DNA of 64,000 bases from PALSA-894 sp963828625 (GTDB lineage: Bacteria; Pseudomonadota; Alphaproteobacteria; Rhizobiales; Xanthobacteraceae). Below are positions 55,415 to 64,000 of this stretch, one piece after another. Where the stretch lies: the NCBI GenBank assembly GCA_963828625.1, contig CAWHEX010000011.1, forward strand, positions 1,054,001-1,118,000, written 5' to 3'. The notes under the pieces are model-generated. The model saw nothing but the letters and a program-made list of their open reading frames with translations. It was not told where the DNA came from and did not search any database. Both the position numbers and the translations under genes were made by a program. Every line of letters starts with the position of its first letter. Within the stretch, counting starts at the first letter, position 1.

Positions 55415-57156
55415 TCAGCGAACCCATGCTTGGGCTGCTGATGCTGATGCTCATCGTGGTTGTGATCATGATGGGCTTCGCAACAGCATTCACGCTGATG
55501 GGGCTCGGAATCTTCTTCGGCTACATCGCGTTCTTCAATCCAGCCGAGCACTGGTGGCAGAACCGCGTGTTCGACCTGATGGTTCATCGCACCTACGGGG
55601 CGATGACCAATGACGTCCTCATCTCGATCCCGTTGTTCGTGCTGATGGGATACGTGATGGAGCGCGGCGCGCTGGTCGACAAGATGTTCTATTCGATTCA
55701 GCTCGCATTCCGCCGCGTGCCGGCCTCGCTCGCGGTCGCGACGCTGATCGTCTGCACGTTCTGGGGCATCGCCTCGGGTCTGGTCGGCGCCGTGGTGGTG
55801 CTGATGGGCGTGATCGCGTTCAACCCGATGCTGCGCGCCGGCTATGATGTGAAGCTCGCGTCCGGCGTCATCACGGCGGGCGGAACGCTTGGCATCCTGA
55901 TCCCGCCGTCGGTCATGATCATCGTCTACGCGGCAGTCGCCGGACAGTCCGTGGTGAAGCTCTATGCGGCTGCGATGTTTCCCGGCTTCTTCCTCGCGCT
56001 GCTCTATCTCGTCTACATCGTCGGCTGGGCGATGATTAATCCGAAGATTGCGCCGGTCCTGCCGGAAGAGCAGACCAGGATACCCGTGCCGCCCTGGATC
56101 GTGCGCTTCCAGGAGCTCTATTCGCGCAATATGTTCGTCGCGCTGCTCAAGTCGCTGGTCTCGCCATCAAAGGCGAAGGGCCTCGAGATCGATGGCAAGC
56201 CGGCGAACTACTGGGCGCTGGTCCAGAATTTTATCATTTCACTCGTGCCGTTTCTGCTCACCGCCGGCACGCTTGCTCTCGTGTGGTGGTACGTCGTGAT
56301 CCACCAGCAGGTCACCGCCGCGGCGGAGATCGAGGGCCTGCAGCCGCTCGGCGGTGCGGTGGCGCCTGCGGCAGTGGCCGCCGACCAGGGGCCGCCGCTC
56401 CAGTTCTACATCTGGTTCAGCGTCATCGCGCTCGTGTGCGCGGCATGGATGACGCGTTCCTACGTCCGCATGACCGGCGATCGTTTCGAGTTGATCAAGC
56501 TGCTGACGTCTTCGGTGATGCCGCTCGGCATCCTCACGGTTTTGGTTCTCGCCGTCATTCTGTTCGGCATCACGACCGCGACCGAGTCGGCCGCGGTCGG
56601 CGCCGCGGGTGCTTTCATACTGGCGTTTCACGCCCGCACCCTCGACTGGAAGCGTACCAAGGAAGCGGTGTTCCTCACCGCGAAGACCACCGCGATGGTG
56701 TGCTGGCTCTTCGTCGGCTCGGCGATCTTCTCGGCTGTGTTCGCGATTCTCGGCGGTCAGGCGCTGATCGAGAAGTGGGTGCTCGCGCTCAACCTCTCGC
56801 CGGTCGGCTTCATGATCCTGTCGCAGGCCATCATCTTCCTGCTCGGCTGGCCGCTGGAGTGGACCGAGATCATCATCATCTTCGTCCCGATCTTCCTGCC
56901 GCTGCTCAAGCACTACAGCATCGACCCGGTGCTGTGGGGCGTACTGGTGTTCGTCAACCTGCAGGCCGCGTTCCTGTCGCCGCCGGTCGCGATGTCGGCT
57001 TTCTATCTCAAGGGCGTCGCGCCGAAGCACGTCACGCTCAATCAGATATTCGCCGGCATGATGCCCTACATGCTGATCGTGATCTTGTGCATGATCATCA
57101 TGTATATCTGGCCGGGCATGACGCTCTGGCTGCCGAACTATCTTTACGGCAACTGA
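55411..57156 (+). CDS. dctM: TRAP transporter large permease DctM with an internal insertion (operon 3)
   Basis: The 581-aa protein exceeds the normal ~430. Core features are ISIPLFVLMGYVMERGALVD, GTLGILIPPSVMIIVYAAVA, TATESAAVGAAGAFILAF and FVNLQAAFLSPPVAMSAFYL. Residues about 215-345 form an inserted region with a hydrophilic stretch, a transmembrane pair (FIISLVPFLLTAGTLALVWW) and a Pro/Ala-rich loop (AVAPAAVAADQGPPLQFY). Such enlarged DctM proteins occur in the mannitol/chloroaromatic-type TRAP clade. It imports the solute captured by DctP of this operon. Confidence 0.93.
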   Translation: MISEPMLGLLMLMLIVVVIMMGFATAFTLMGLGIFFGYIAFFNPAEHWWQNRVFDLMVHRTYGAMTNDVLISIPLFVLMGYVMERGALVDKMFYSIQLAFRRVPASLAVATLIVCTFWGIASGLVGAVVVLMGVIAFNPMLRAGYDVKLASGVITAGGTLGILIPPSVMIIVYAAVAGQSVVKLYAAAMFPGFFLALLYLVYIVGWAMINPKIAPVLPEEQTRIPVPPWIVRFQELYSRNMFVALLKSLVSPSKAKGLEIDGKPANYWALVQNFIISLVPFLLTAGTLALVWWYVVIHQQVTAAAEIEGLQPLGGAVAPAAVAADQGPPLQFYIWFSVIALVCAAWMTRSYVRMTGDRFELIKLLTSSVMPLGILTVLVLAVILFGITTATESAAVGAAGAFILAFHARTLDWKRTKEAVFLTAKTTAMVCWLFVGSAIFSAVFAILGGQALIEKWVLALNLSPVGFMILSQAIIFLLGWPLEWTEIIIIFVPIFLPLLKHYSIDPVLWGVLVFVNLQAAFLSPPVAMSAFYLKGVAPKHVTLNQIFAGMMPYMLIVILCMIIMYIWPGMTLWLPNYLYGN

Positions 57157-57213
57157 CACGGCGCTTGCGCCGCTGCGAGTGTCTTCCCACAGCATGTCTT
57201 CGATGACGGAGCG

Positions 57214-57621
57214 ATGATGCACCGGTGGTTCTGTTGCGTGGTGCTTGCATGCGCGGCGCTGTTCGGAGGCATGGACGTCGCGTTGGCGCAGTCCGCATTC
57301 CCGTTCGACCGCGACCTAGTTCTCGACGCGCGTGCGATGCGCGGCAGCAAGCGCGTGCCGGTGCTGGCGATCGGCGCGGACGGGCGTGCGCAGATCGATC
57401 TGTGGTGCAAGCGCGGCGAAGGGCAGGCGTCGATCGCCGCTAATGCGATAACGATTGTGGTCGGCACGATGAACGATGAGCCGTGCACGGCCGATCGCGT
57501 GCAGGCCGATGACGAGATGCTCGCGGCCCTCGCGGGAGTGACTGGCTGGAGCCAGCGCGGCGATGTTGTCACCCTGAATGGCGGCGCAAAGCCGCTGCGA
57601 TTCCGTCTGGCAACGAACTAG
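57214..57621 (+). CDS. Secreted hypothetical protein (META/HslJ-like region)
   Basis: The 135-aa protein has a signal peptide (CCVVLACAALFGGMDVALAQ). The mature part reads FPFDRDLVLDARAMRGSKRV, GRAQIDLWCKRGEGQASIAA and TMNDEPCTADRVQADDEMLA. The Cys...GTMNDEPC(T)ADR arrangement is like the META domain found in HslJ-type envelope proteins. Two Cys could form a disulfide. It follows TRAP operon 3 by 57 bp, but a direct link is not obvious. Confidence 0.65.
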   Translation: MMHRWFCCVVLACAALFGGMDVALAQSAFPFDRDLVLDARAMRGSKRVPVLAIGADGRAQIDLWCKRGEGQASIAANAITIVVGTMNDEPCTADRVQADDEMLAALAGVTGWSQRGDVVTLNGGAKPLRFRLATN

Positions 57622-57676
57622 ATTTTCCGCTGCGCTGAGGCTGCTGCACCGCAGTATGTGGATTTCCACGGCGTTT

Positions 57677-57694
57677 ACGGTGCAATTGTACCGT
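57677..57694. promoter_or_regulatory. Palindromic candidate operator upstream of the outer membrane gene
   Basis: ACGGTGCAATTGTACCGT is an 18-bp palindrome with one mismatched pair, located 128 bp before the omp start. It could bind a dimeric regulator. No regulator gene is adjacent. Confidence 0.3.
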
Positions 57695-57821
57695 CTGTAG
57701 TGGCCGTCTGTTGCACGCGAACATCAGCCCGAAACAAACCGCTGCGTGCGGCGTACGGGCGATTGATCCCCCTGCCAGCAAAGCGGGATAAATGGGCAAC
57801 ACGGACTACAGGGGGTCGGCC

Positions 57822-58706
57822 ATGAAACGCGCACTTCTGATCGCAAGCCTTCTCGCCGCTGCCGGCACGCCGGCGCTTGCGGCCGATATTCCCATGAAGG
57901 CGCGGCCAATGCCGGCCGCCGTCGAGGTTTGGAACTGGACGGGCTTCTATATCGGCGGCAACGCCGGCTACAGCTGGGGACGTTCGCGCACGACCGTCGA
58001 CTACTTCAACCCCGTGACCGGTGCGCTGATCGTGCCGCCCGCCGGCTCGACCAACAACAGCGACTTCAAGCTCAATGGCGCGATCGCGGGCGGGCAGATC
58101 GGCTACAACTGGCAGACCGGAAACTGGATCTGGGGCCTTGAGGCCGACGCCCAGTGGTCGGGCGAGCGCGGCAGCACCGCGTTCCTCTGCGCGGCGGGCG
58201 GTGCGGCCGTTGTCGGCGCGGTGGTCGGTCCTGGTCCATGCGTTCCCGGCCTGACGTTCCTGCCGCCCGGCCTTGTCGGTACGACGGTCACGCTCGCGCA
58301 GCAGATCGAATGGTTCGGCACATTCCGCGCGCGCGTCGGCATGCTGTTCACGCCGTCGGTCCTCGCTTACGTCACCGGCGGACTCGCCTACGGCTCGGTG
58401 AAGAGCGATGGCACACTTGCGACTGTCAACGCGTTCGGCGCGCCGGTCGGCGCGGCCTTCTCGAGCAAGGAACTGCATGCGGGCTGGACGGTCGGCGGCG
58501 GCATCGAGGCGCACCTCGGCGGCAACTGGACCGGCAAGGTCGAATACCTCTACATGGATCTCGGCACCTTCAATAACACCGTGATCTTCGATGTTCCGCC
58601 GACGTCGATCGGTGCGCGCATGAACTCGCGCATCACCGACCACATCGCGCGCGTGGGGCTCAACTATCATTTCCCGGTCGCCGGGCCGGTGGTCGCGCGC
58701 TACTGA
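57822..58706 (+). CDS. Outer membrane beta-barrel protein (Omp25/Omp31-like)
   Basis: The 294-aa protein has a signal peptide (MKRALLIASLLAAAGTPALA). It then carries the classical Rhizobiales opening VWNWTGFYIGGNAGYSWGRS. Alternating strands follow, for example QIGYNWQTGNWIWGLEADAQ, FGTFRARVGMLFTPSVLAYV and NWTGKVEYLYMDLGTFNN, ending RVGLNYHFPVAGPVVARY. ATG 57822 has a purine-rich GGGGG upstream. It is an 8-stranded porin-like structural protein. A strong terminator follows. Confidence 0.92.
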   Translation: MKRALLIASLLAAAGTPALAADIPMKARPMPAAVEVWNWTGFYIGGNAGYSWGRSRTTVDYFNPVTGALIVPPAGSTNNSDFKLNGAIAGGQIGYNWQTGNWIWGLEADAQWSGERGSTAFLCAAGGAAVVGAVVGPGPCVPGLTFLPPGLVGTTVTLAQQIEWFGTFRARVGMLFTPSVLAYVTGGLAYGSVKSDGTLATVNAFGAPVGAAFSSKELHAGWTVGGGIEAHLGGNWTGKVEYLYMDLGTFNNTVIFDVPPTSIGARMNSRITDHIARVGLNYHFPVAGPVVARY

Positions 58707-58726
58707 TCGCGACGAACGCGCAAAGC

Positions 58727-58760
58727 AAAACCCCGGGCCGCGACCCGGGGTTTTTGTTTG
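58727..58760 (+). terminator. Rho-independent terminator of the outer membrane gene
   Basis: AAAACCCCGGG/CCCGGGGTTTT forms a perfect 11-bp stem with a CCGCGA loop, followed by TTTGTTTG (the arm continues into the T run). Confidence 0.88.
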
Positions 58761-58772
58761 TCTGCCGGAACG

Positions 58773-58800
58773 AAAAAGGGCGCGGCCGAAGCCGCGCCCT
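58773..58800 (-). terminator. Rho-independent terminator of groEL
   Basis: AGGGCGCGGC-TTCG-GCCGCGCCCT followed by TTTTCG on the minus strand, 28 bp beyond the groEL stop. It is convergent with the terminator at 58727-58760. Confidence 0.85.
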
Positions 58801-58827
58801 CGTTTCTTGTTGCTCTGGAAGACGGAC

Positions 58828-60468
<1,641 letters not shown>

Positions 60469-60498
60469 TTGAATTCTACTCCTGCTCTCTCAATTGAA

Positions 60499-60795
60499 TC
60501 AGGCGATCACGCCCATGATGTCGGACTCCTTCATGATCAGGAGATCCTCGCCGTCGAGCTTGACCTCGGTGCCGGACCACTTGCCGAACAGCACGCGGTC
60601 GCCGACCTTGAGGTCGATCGGGATCAGCTTGCCGGCTTCGTCGCGCCCGCCGGGGCCGACGCCGACGATTTCGCCTTCCTGCGGCTTCTCTTTCACGGTG
60701 TCCGGAATGATGATGCCGCCCTTGGTCTTTTCGTCAGCTTCGATGCGGCGGACAACCACGCGGTCATGCAGGGGACGGAACTTGGATTTGGCCAT
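60499..60795 (-). CDS. groES: Co-chaperonin GroES
   Basis: The 98-aa protein starts MAKSKFRPLHDRVVVRRIEA. The mobile loop EADEKTKGGIIIPDTVKEKP and the GroES-specific VGPGGRDEAGKLIPIDLKVG and LLIMKESDIMGVIA are present. ATG 60795 follows AAAGAGGAAA. It caps GroEL. Confidence 0.99.
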   Translation of the reverse strand: MAKSKFRPLHDRVVVRRIEADEKTKGGIIIPDTVKEKPQEGEIVGVGPGGRDEAGKLIPIDLKVGDRVLFGKWSGTEVKLDGEDLLIMKESDIMGVIA

Positions 60796-60874
60796 GTTTT
60801 CCTCTTTGGGCACTCGCTTCGACGCGCGCATTATGCTGTCGCGCCGGGACTGAAAGCTGTGTCTGGATAGGCAG

Positions 60875-60900
60875 TTAGCACTCGCTAACACGAGTGCCAG
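60875..60900. promoter_or_regulatory. CIRCE element (HrcA-binding site) upstream of groESL
   Basis: TTAGCACTC-GCTAACAC-GAGTGCCAG: two 9-base arms match the TTAGCACTC/GAGTGCTAA consensus with two mismatches. The spacer is 8 bases instead of 9. It lies 80 bp before groES and just downstream of a -35/-10 pair, so HrcA repression is expected. Confidence 0.85.
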
Positions 60901-60911
60901 CAGCCGTATGG

Positions 60912-60940
60912 GGAATATGGCCTCACGCCGCGCCTGTCAA
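60912..60940 (-). promoter_or_regulatory. Sigma-70-like promoter of groESL
   Basis: On the minus strand TTGACA (60935-60940) and TATTCC (60912-60917) are separated by 17 bases. The CIRCE element follows 11 bases downstream, the usual order for HrcA-controlled groESL. Confidence 0.7.
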
Positions 60941-61175
60941 GCCGACGGTCCGTGTCGGATTAACCATACTGGGCTGGCGGGCGAGCGATTTCCTGCGATG
61001 CTGCCGCGTTTACGTCTCTTTATCGGGTGAGGGATAGGTTAACGGCGAAAGCTGATCGGCCCGATCTGATTCGCGGTTGGGCAGAACCCGGGCGCAGCTG
61101 GTGCGTAGCTTGGTGCGGCTTGTGCCGCGCAAGGGGCGCGCCCAGAGGTGCGCGAAATCGAGGAGGGGTCGCTTG

Positions 61176-61740
61176 ATGTCCGTTTGCTTGCGATCCGTCG
61201 CATGCCGCGACGCTGGCCATTTCGGCGGCCTTGCTGATGTCCGGCTGCGCCTCCCAGCAGATTTCCTGGGGCGGGCTCGGCGGATCGTCGGATCCGCAAC
61301 CGGCCCCGATGGCGGCCGCGCCGTTGCCTGCAAGCATTCCGGCACAGGATCTGGTCGGGCGCTGGGGGCTTGCCGCCTACCACAAGGAAGACGACCGCGC
61401 CCGCACCGAGGCTGCGGCGCGCGGCCAGTGCCGCCAGCCTTACAATATCGCGCGCGGTCCGACCGGCGGCGTGATCATGCATCTGCCCGATCAGGCGCAG
61501 CCGACCGAGCTGAGCCTCAAGGGCGGTCCGGACGGCAAGAACTACATCGGGCCTGCCGGAGAACCTGCCGGCGGCCAGCGTGACCGCGAGATCGTCGGGT
61601 TCGACGGCCGCGTGCTGGTGACGCGCTTTACCGATCCCGAGGTCGCGGGGCGTTACGGTACCAGCGTCTACGTGCGCTGTGGCGCGGAGATCGCACCGGC
61701 CCCCAGGAAGAGCGCGCCGAAGGCCGCCAAGAAGGTCTGA
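61176..61740 (+). CDS. Lipoprotein of unknown function (frameshift in the signal peptide)
   Basis: ATG 61176 follows AGGAGGGG. As given, the leader frame breaks; removing one T near 61203 yields MSVCLRSVAAATLAISAALL then MSGCAS, a perfect lipobox. The corrected length is 187 aa. The body reads LVGRWGLAAYHKEDDRARTE, GGVIMHLPDQAQPTELSLKG and GFDGRVLVTRFTDPEVAGRY, with a basic KSAPKAAKKV end. Three Cys remain after the lipobox. No named family was recognised; it is envelope-located. Confidence 0.75.
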
Positions 61741-61956
61741 GGCTCCAGTTCGATCTGAACTCCTGTCCTGATCGCGTGCCGCCGGTGTTCGGCCGCGCGA
61801 TGAAGCGGCTTGCGCGCAAATCCGCATAAGTCCCTCGGCCGGGCGGATTTTCCCTCTCAAATCAAAACGGTGCGTTCGCCCCATTCGGGAACGGTGCAGC
61901 GCGCCCGGCGCTTATAATGGCCCGCGCCCGAATCGCCTGCGAAGGACCGATCCCGC

Positions 61957-62601
61957 ATGCTCGGCTGGTTCCACAAGCTGCTGCCGCGCGAAGAGAAATT
62001 CTTCGAGCTGTTCGAGCAGCATTCCGAAGTCGTGGTGAAGGGCGCCGAAGCGCTGCGCGCGCTGCTCGACGGCGGCGAGGGCGTGCCGCAGCACTACAAG
62101 ACCATCATGGATCGCGAGCAGGACGCCGACAACATCACCCGCGAGGTGCTGATCACGGTGCGGCGTACCTTCATCACGCCGTTCGACCGCGGCGACATCA
62201 AGGACCTCATCACCTCGATGGATAACGCGATCGACCAGATGCAGAAGACCGCCAAGGGCGTGATGCTGTTCGACCAGCGTACCTTCACGCCCTGCATGCG
62301 CGAGATGGGCGACGCGATCGTGAAATGCGCCAACCTCGTGCGCGAGGCGATCCCGCTGCTCAAATCGATCAACACCGAGGCAACGCGGCTTTCCGACATC
62401 ACGGCGGAAATCTCGGCGCTCGAAGGCAAGGCGGACGACCTGCACGATTCAGGTCTGCGCGACCTCTATCTCGCGAGCGTGCAGGGCTCCGCGATGACCT
62501 TCATCACGGGCAACGAGGTGTACGACCATCTTGAAAAGGTGGTCGACCGCTTCGACGACGTCGCGAACCGCATCCACGGCGTGGTCATCGACCACGTTTA
62601 A
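61957..62601 (+). CDS. DUF47/PhoU-like protein
   Basis: The 214-aa intact protein starts MLGWFHKLLPREEKFFELFE. The PhoU-like helical bundle is clear: HYKTIMDREQDADNITREVL, TPFDRGDIKDLITSMDNAID and LHDSGLRDLYLASVQGSAMT. DUF47 proteins regulate or assist Pit phosphate transporters. The pit gene follows 36 bp downstream, the standard pairing. Confidence 0.93.
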   Translation: MLGWFHKLLPREEKFFELFEQHSEVVVKGAEALRALLDGGEGVPQHYKTIMDREQDADNITREVLITVRRTFITPFDRGDIKDLITSMDNAIDQMQKTAKGVMLFDQRTFTPCMREMGDAIVKCANLVREAIPLLKSINTEATRLSDITAEISALEGKADDLHDSGLRDLYLASVQGSAMTFITGNEVYDHLEKVVDRFDDVANRIHGVVIDHV

Positions 62602-62637
62602 GCGCAGGACCATGTCCCGGAAGAACGGAGCGCTTTC

Positions 62638-63649
62638 ATGAGCGCCATTTCGCTCGCGCTGCCGGTGCTCGTCGCGCTGATCGTCATCGCGCTGGTATTC
62701 GACTTTCTCAACGGCCTGCACGATGCGGCGAACTCGATCGCCACCATCGTGTCGACCCGCGTTCTGCGTCCGCAATACGCGGTGCTTTGGGCGGCGTTCT
62801 TCAATTTCATCGCGTTCCTGTTCTTCGGGCTGCATGTCGCCGAAACGGTCGGCCGCGGCATCGTCGCGGCGACTGTCGCCGACCCGCGCGTGATCTTCGG
62901 CGCCCTGATGGGCGCGATCTCCTGGAACCTGATCACCTGGTACTACGGCATCCCGTCTTCCAGCTCGCACGCGCTGATCGGCGGATTGATCGGCGCGGGC
63001 CTCGCCAAGGCCGGCTCTCAGCGCCATCGTCTGGGAAGGCGTCATCAAGACCGCGCTCGCGATCGTCGGTTCGCCGTTGACGGGCTTCTTCTTCGCGCTG
63101 CTGCTGACGCTGATCGTGTCGTGGACGTTCGTGCGGTTCACGCCCTATGCGGTCGACAGCACCTTCCGCAATCTCCAATTCGTCTCCGCGTCGCTCTATT
63201 CGCTCGGCCACGGCGGCAACGACGCGCAGAAGACCATGGGCATCATCGCGGTGCTGCTCTATTCGCAGGGCTACCTCGGCGGCGAATTCCACGTGCCGTT
63301 CTGGGTGGTGCTCACGTGTCAGGCCGCGATGGGGCTCGGCACGCTGTTCGGCGGCTGGCGCATCGTCAAGACGATGGGCTCGCGCATCACGCGGCTGACG
63401 CCGGTGCAGGGTTTCTCAGCCGAGACCGGCGGCGCGATGACGCTGTTCATCGCCACCTATTTCGGCATCCCGGTCTCGACCACGCATACGATCACGGGCG
63501 CCATCATCGGCGTCGGCGCAGCGCGGCGTGTCTCCGCGGTGCGCTGGAATGTGACCACCAACATCGTCTTCGCATGGGTCATCACGATGCCGGCCGCGGC
63601 GCTGGTCAGCGCGCTGTTCTATTGGTCCGTTGGACTGTTCGGCGGCTAG
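62638..63649 (+). CDS. Inorganic phosphate transporter, Pit family (one frameshift)
   Basis: The 336-aa membrane protein has the duplicated PHO4 motifs FLNGLHDAANSIATIVSTRV and YSLGHGGNDAQKTMGIIAVL, plus WYYGIPSSSSHALIGGLIGA and FGIPVSTTHTITGAIIGVG. An extra T near 63013 breaks the frame between GAGLAKAG and LSAIVWEGVIKTALAIV. It is a low-affinity H+/phosphate symporter in the inner membrane, coupled to DUF47. Confidence 0.92.
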
Positions 63650-63690
63650 CCGCCGCGTGCTAGCCTCGCGGCTCAGGTGATCCCGCCCGC

Positions 63691-64000
63691 ATGCCGTCCT
63701 TTCGTGAAGTCATTCTCGGTCCCTGGCGCGCCGTCGCGGTGCTCGGCCTCACGCAGATTCTCGCCTGGGCCGCGGTCTTCTACCCGCCGGTGCTCACCGT
63801 CCCGGCGATTGCCGCCGAGCGCGGCTTCTCGACCACGTTCGCGATGGGCGGGCTTACCGCGGGCCTGCTCGTCGCGGGTTTCATCGCGCCGACCGTCGGC
63901 GGCCTGATCGACCGATACGGCGGGCATCGCGTGATGCCGTTCGGCTCGCTCGCGGGCGCCGCCGGGCTCGCGGCGCTTACGGTCGCGAGCCATCCGGTCG
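63691..64000 (+). CDS. MFS transporter, N-terminal part only
   Basis: From ATG 63691 the frame is open to the right edge: MPSFREVILGPWRAVAVLGL, TQILAWAAVFYPPVLTVPAI, AERGFSTTFAMGGLTAGLLV and the loop 2-3 motif GGLIDRYGGHRVMPFGSLAG. At least three transmembrane helices are visible. Members with TQILAWAxxFYPPxL openings are putative monocarboxylate-type or drug exporters. The substrate is unknown. Confidence 0.85.
   Translation, partial: MPSFREVILGPWRAVAVLGLTQILAWAAVFYPPVLTVPAIAAERGFSTTFAMGGLTAGLLVAGFIAPTVGGLIDRYGGHRVMPFGSLAGAAGLAALTVASHPV

Overview
The window is about 66% GC and reads as an alphaproteobacterial chromosome, most likely Rhizobiales (Bradyrhizobiaceae/Xanthobacteraceae type). 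The indicators are three TRAP-transporter operons, a CIRCE-controlled groESL, a MoxR/DUF58/DUF4159 cluster, an Omp25/31-type porin-like protein and typical Rhizobiales intergenic hairpin repeats. This placement is inference from gene content. No rRNA, tRNA, CRISPR array, prophage or intact insertion sequence was found.

Layout. 1-4.1 kb: glutathionyl-hydroquinone reductase (cut by the left edge), an acetyltransferase, an acetolactate-synthase-like thiamine-diphosphate (ThDP) enzyme and an acyltransferase; the last three are broken by single-base indels. 4.3-11.5 kb: a small membrane protein with a terminator, then a four-gene minus-strand MoxR-DUF58-DUF4159-amidotransferase-like operon. 11.8-17.3 kb: DUF1285 and NUDIX genes, a small accessory island (DUF2441-like and DUF559) bracketed by inverted hairpin repeats, a ~460-bp structured non-coding element, an L,D-transpeptidase, two tiny paralogous FPASDPP proteins and an unknown CxxC protein. 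17.3-26.6 kb: DUF1272, RraA-like, AzlCD, an MFS exporter, a bifunctional kinase, an XRE regulator, a second ThDP enzyme, and TetR and GntR regulators. 26.8-31.2 kb: TRAP operon 1 with a type II dehydroquinase-like enzyme and an NHL beta-propeller protein. 31.2-37.2 kb: peptide-type solute-binding protein, DUF1028, a gamma-glutamyltransferase and a heavily frameshifted flavin monooxygenase. 37.3-40.2 kb: TRAP operon 2. 41-48.8 kb: cytochrome c, then glcD-glcE-thiM-glcF, a lysine-rich histone-like gene and malate synthase. 49-57.2 kb: reductase, signal-less binding protein, cyclase, SbmA-like ABC exporter and TRAP operon 3. 57.2-64 kb: outer membrane protein, groEL/groES, a lipoprotein, DUF47-Pit phosphate uptake and an MFS gene cut by the right edge.

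How the genes fit together. GlcDEF would oxidise glycolate to glyoxylate, and the adjacent malate synthase would condense glyoxylate with acetyl-CoA, so 41.5-48.8 kb looks like a glycolate assimilation locus. The TRAP systems, peptide-type binding protein, DUF1028/gamma-glutamyltransferase pair and ThDP enzymes suggest a versatile organic-acid and amide scavenger.

A caution on quality. At least sixteen genes carry +1/-1 shifts while both flanking frames remain clean and family-like. The shifts concentrate at 1.2-4.0 kb and 35.6-39.8 kb. Sequencing or assembly error is the simplest explanation. The indels also create two false gene fusions (DUF1285-NUDIX and GlcD-GlcE). For frameshifted genes the coordinates span the whole inferred gene.
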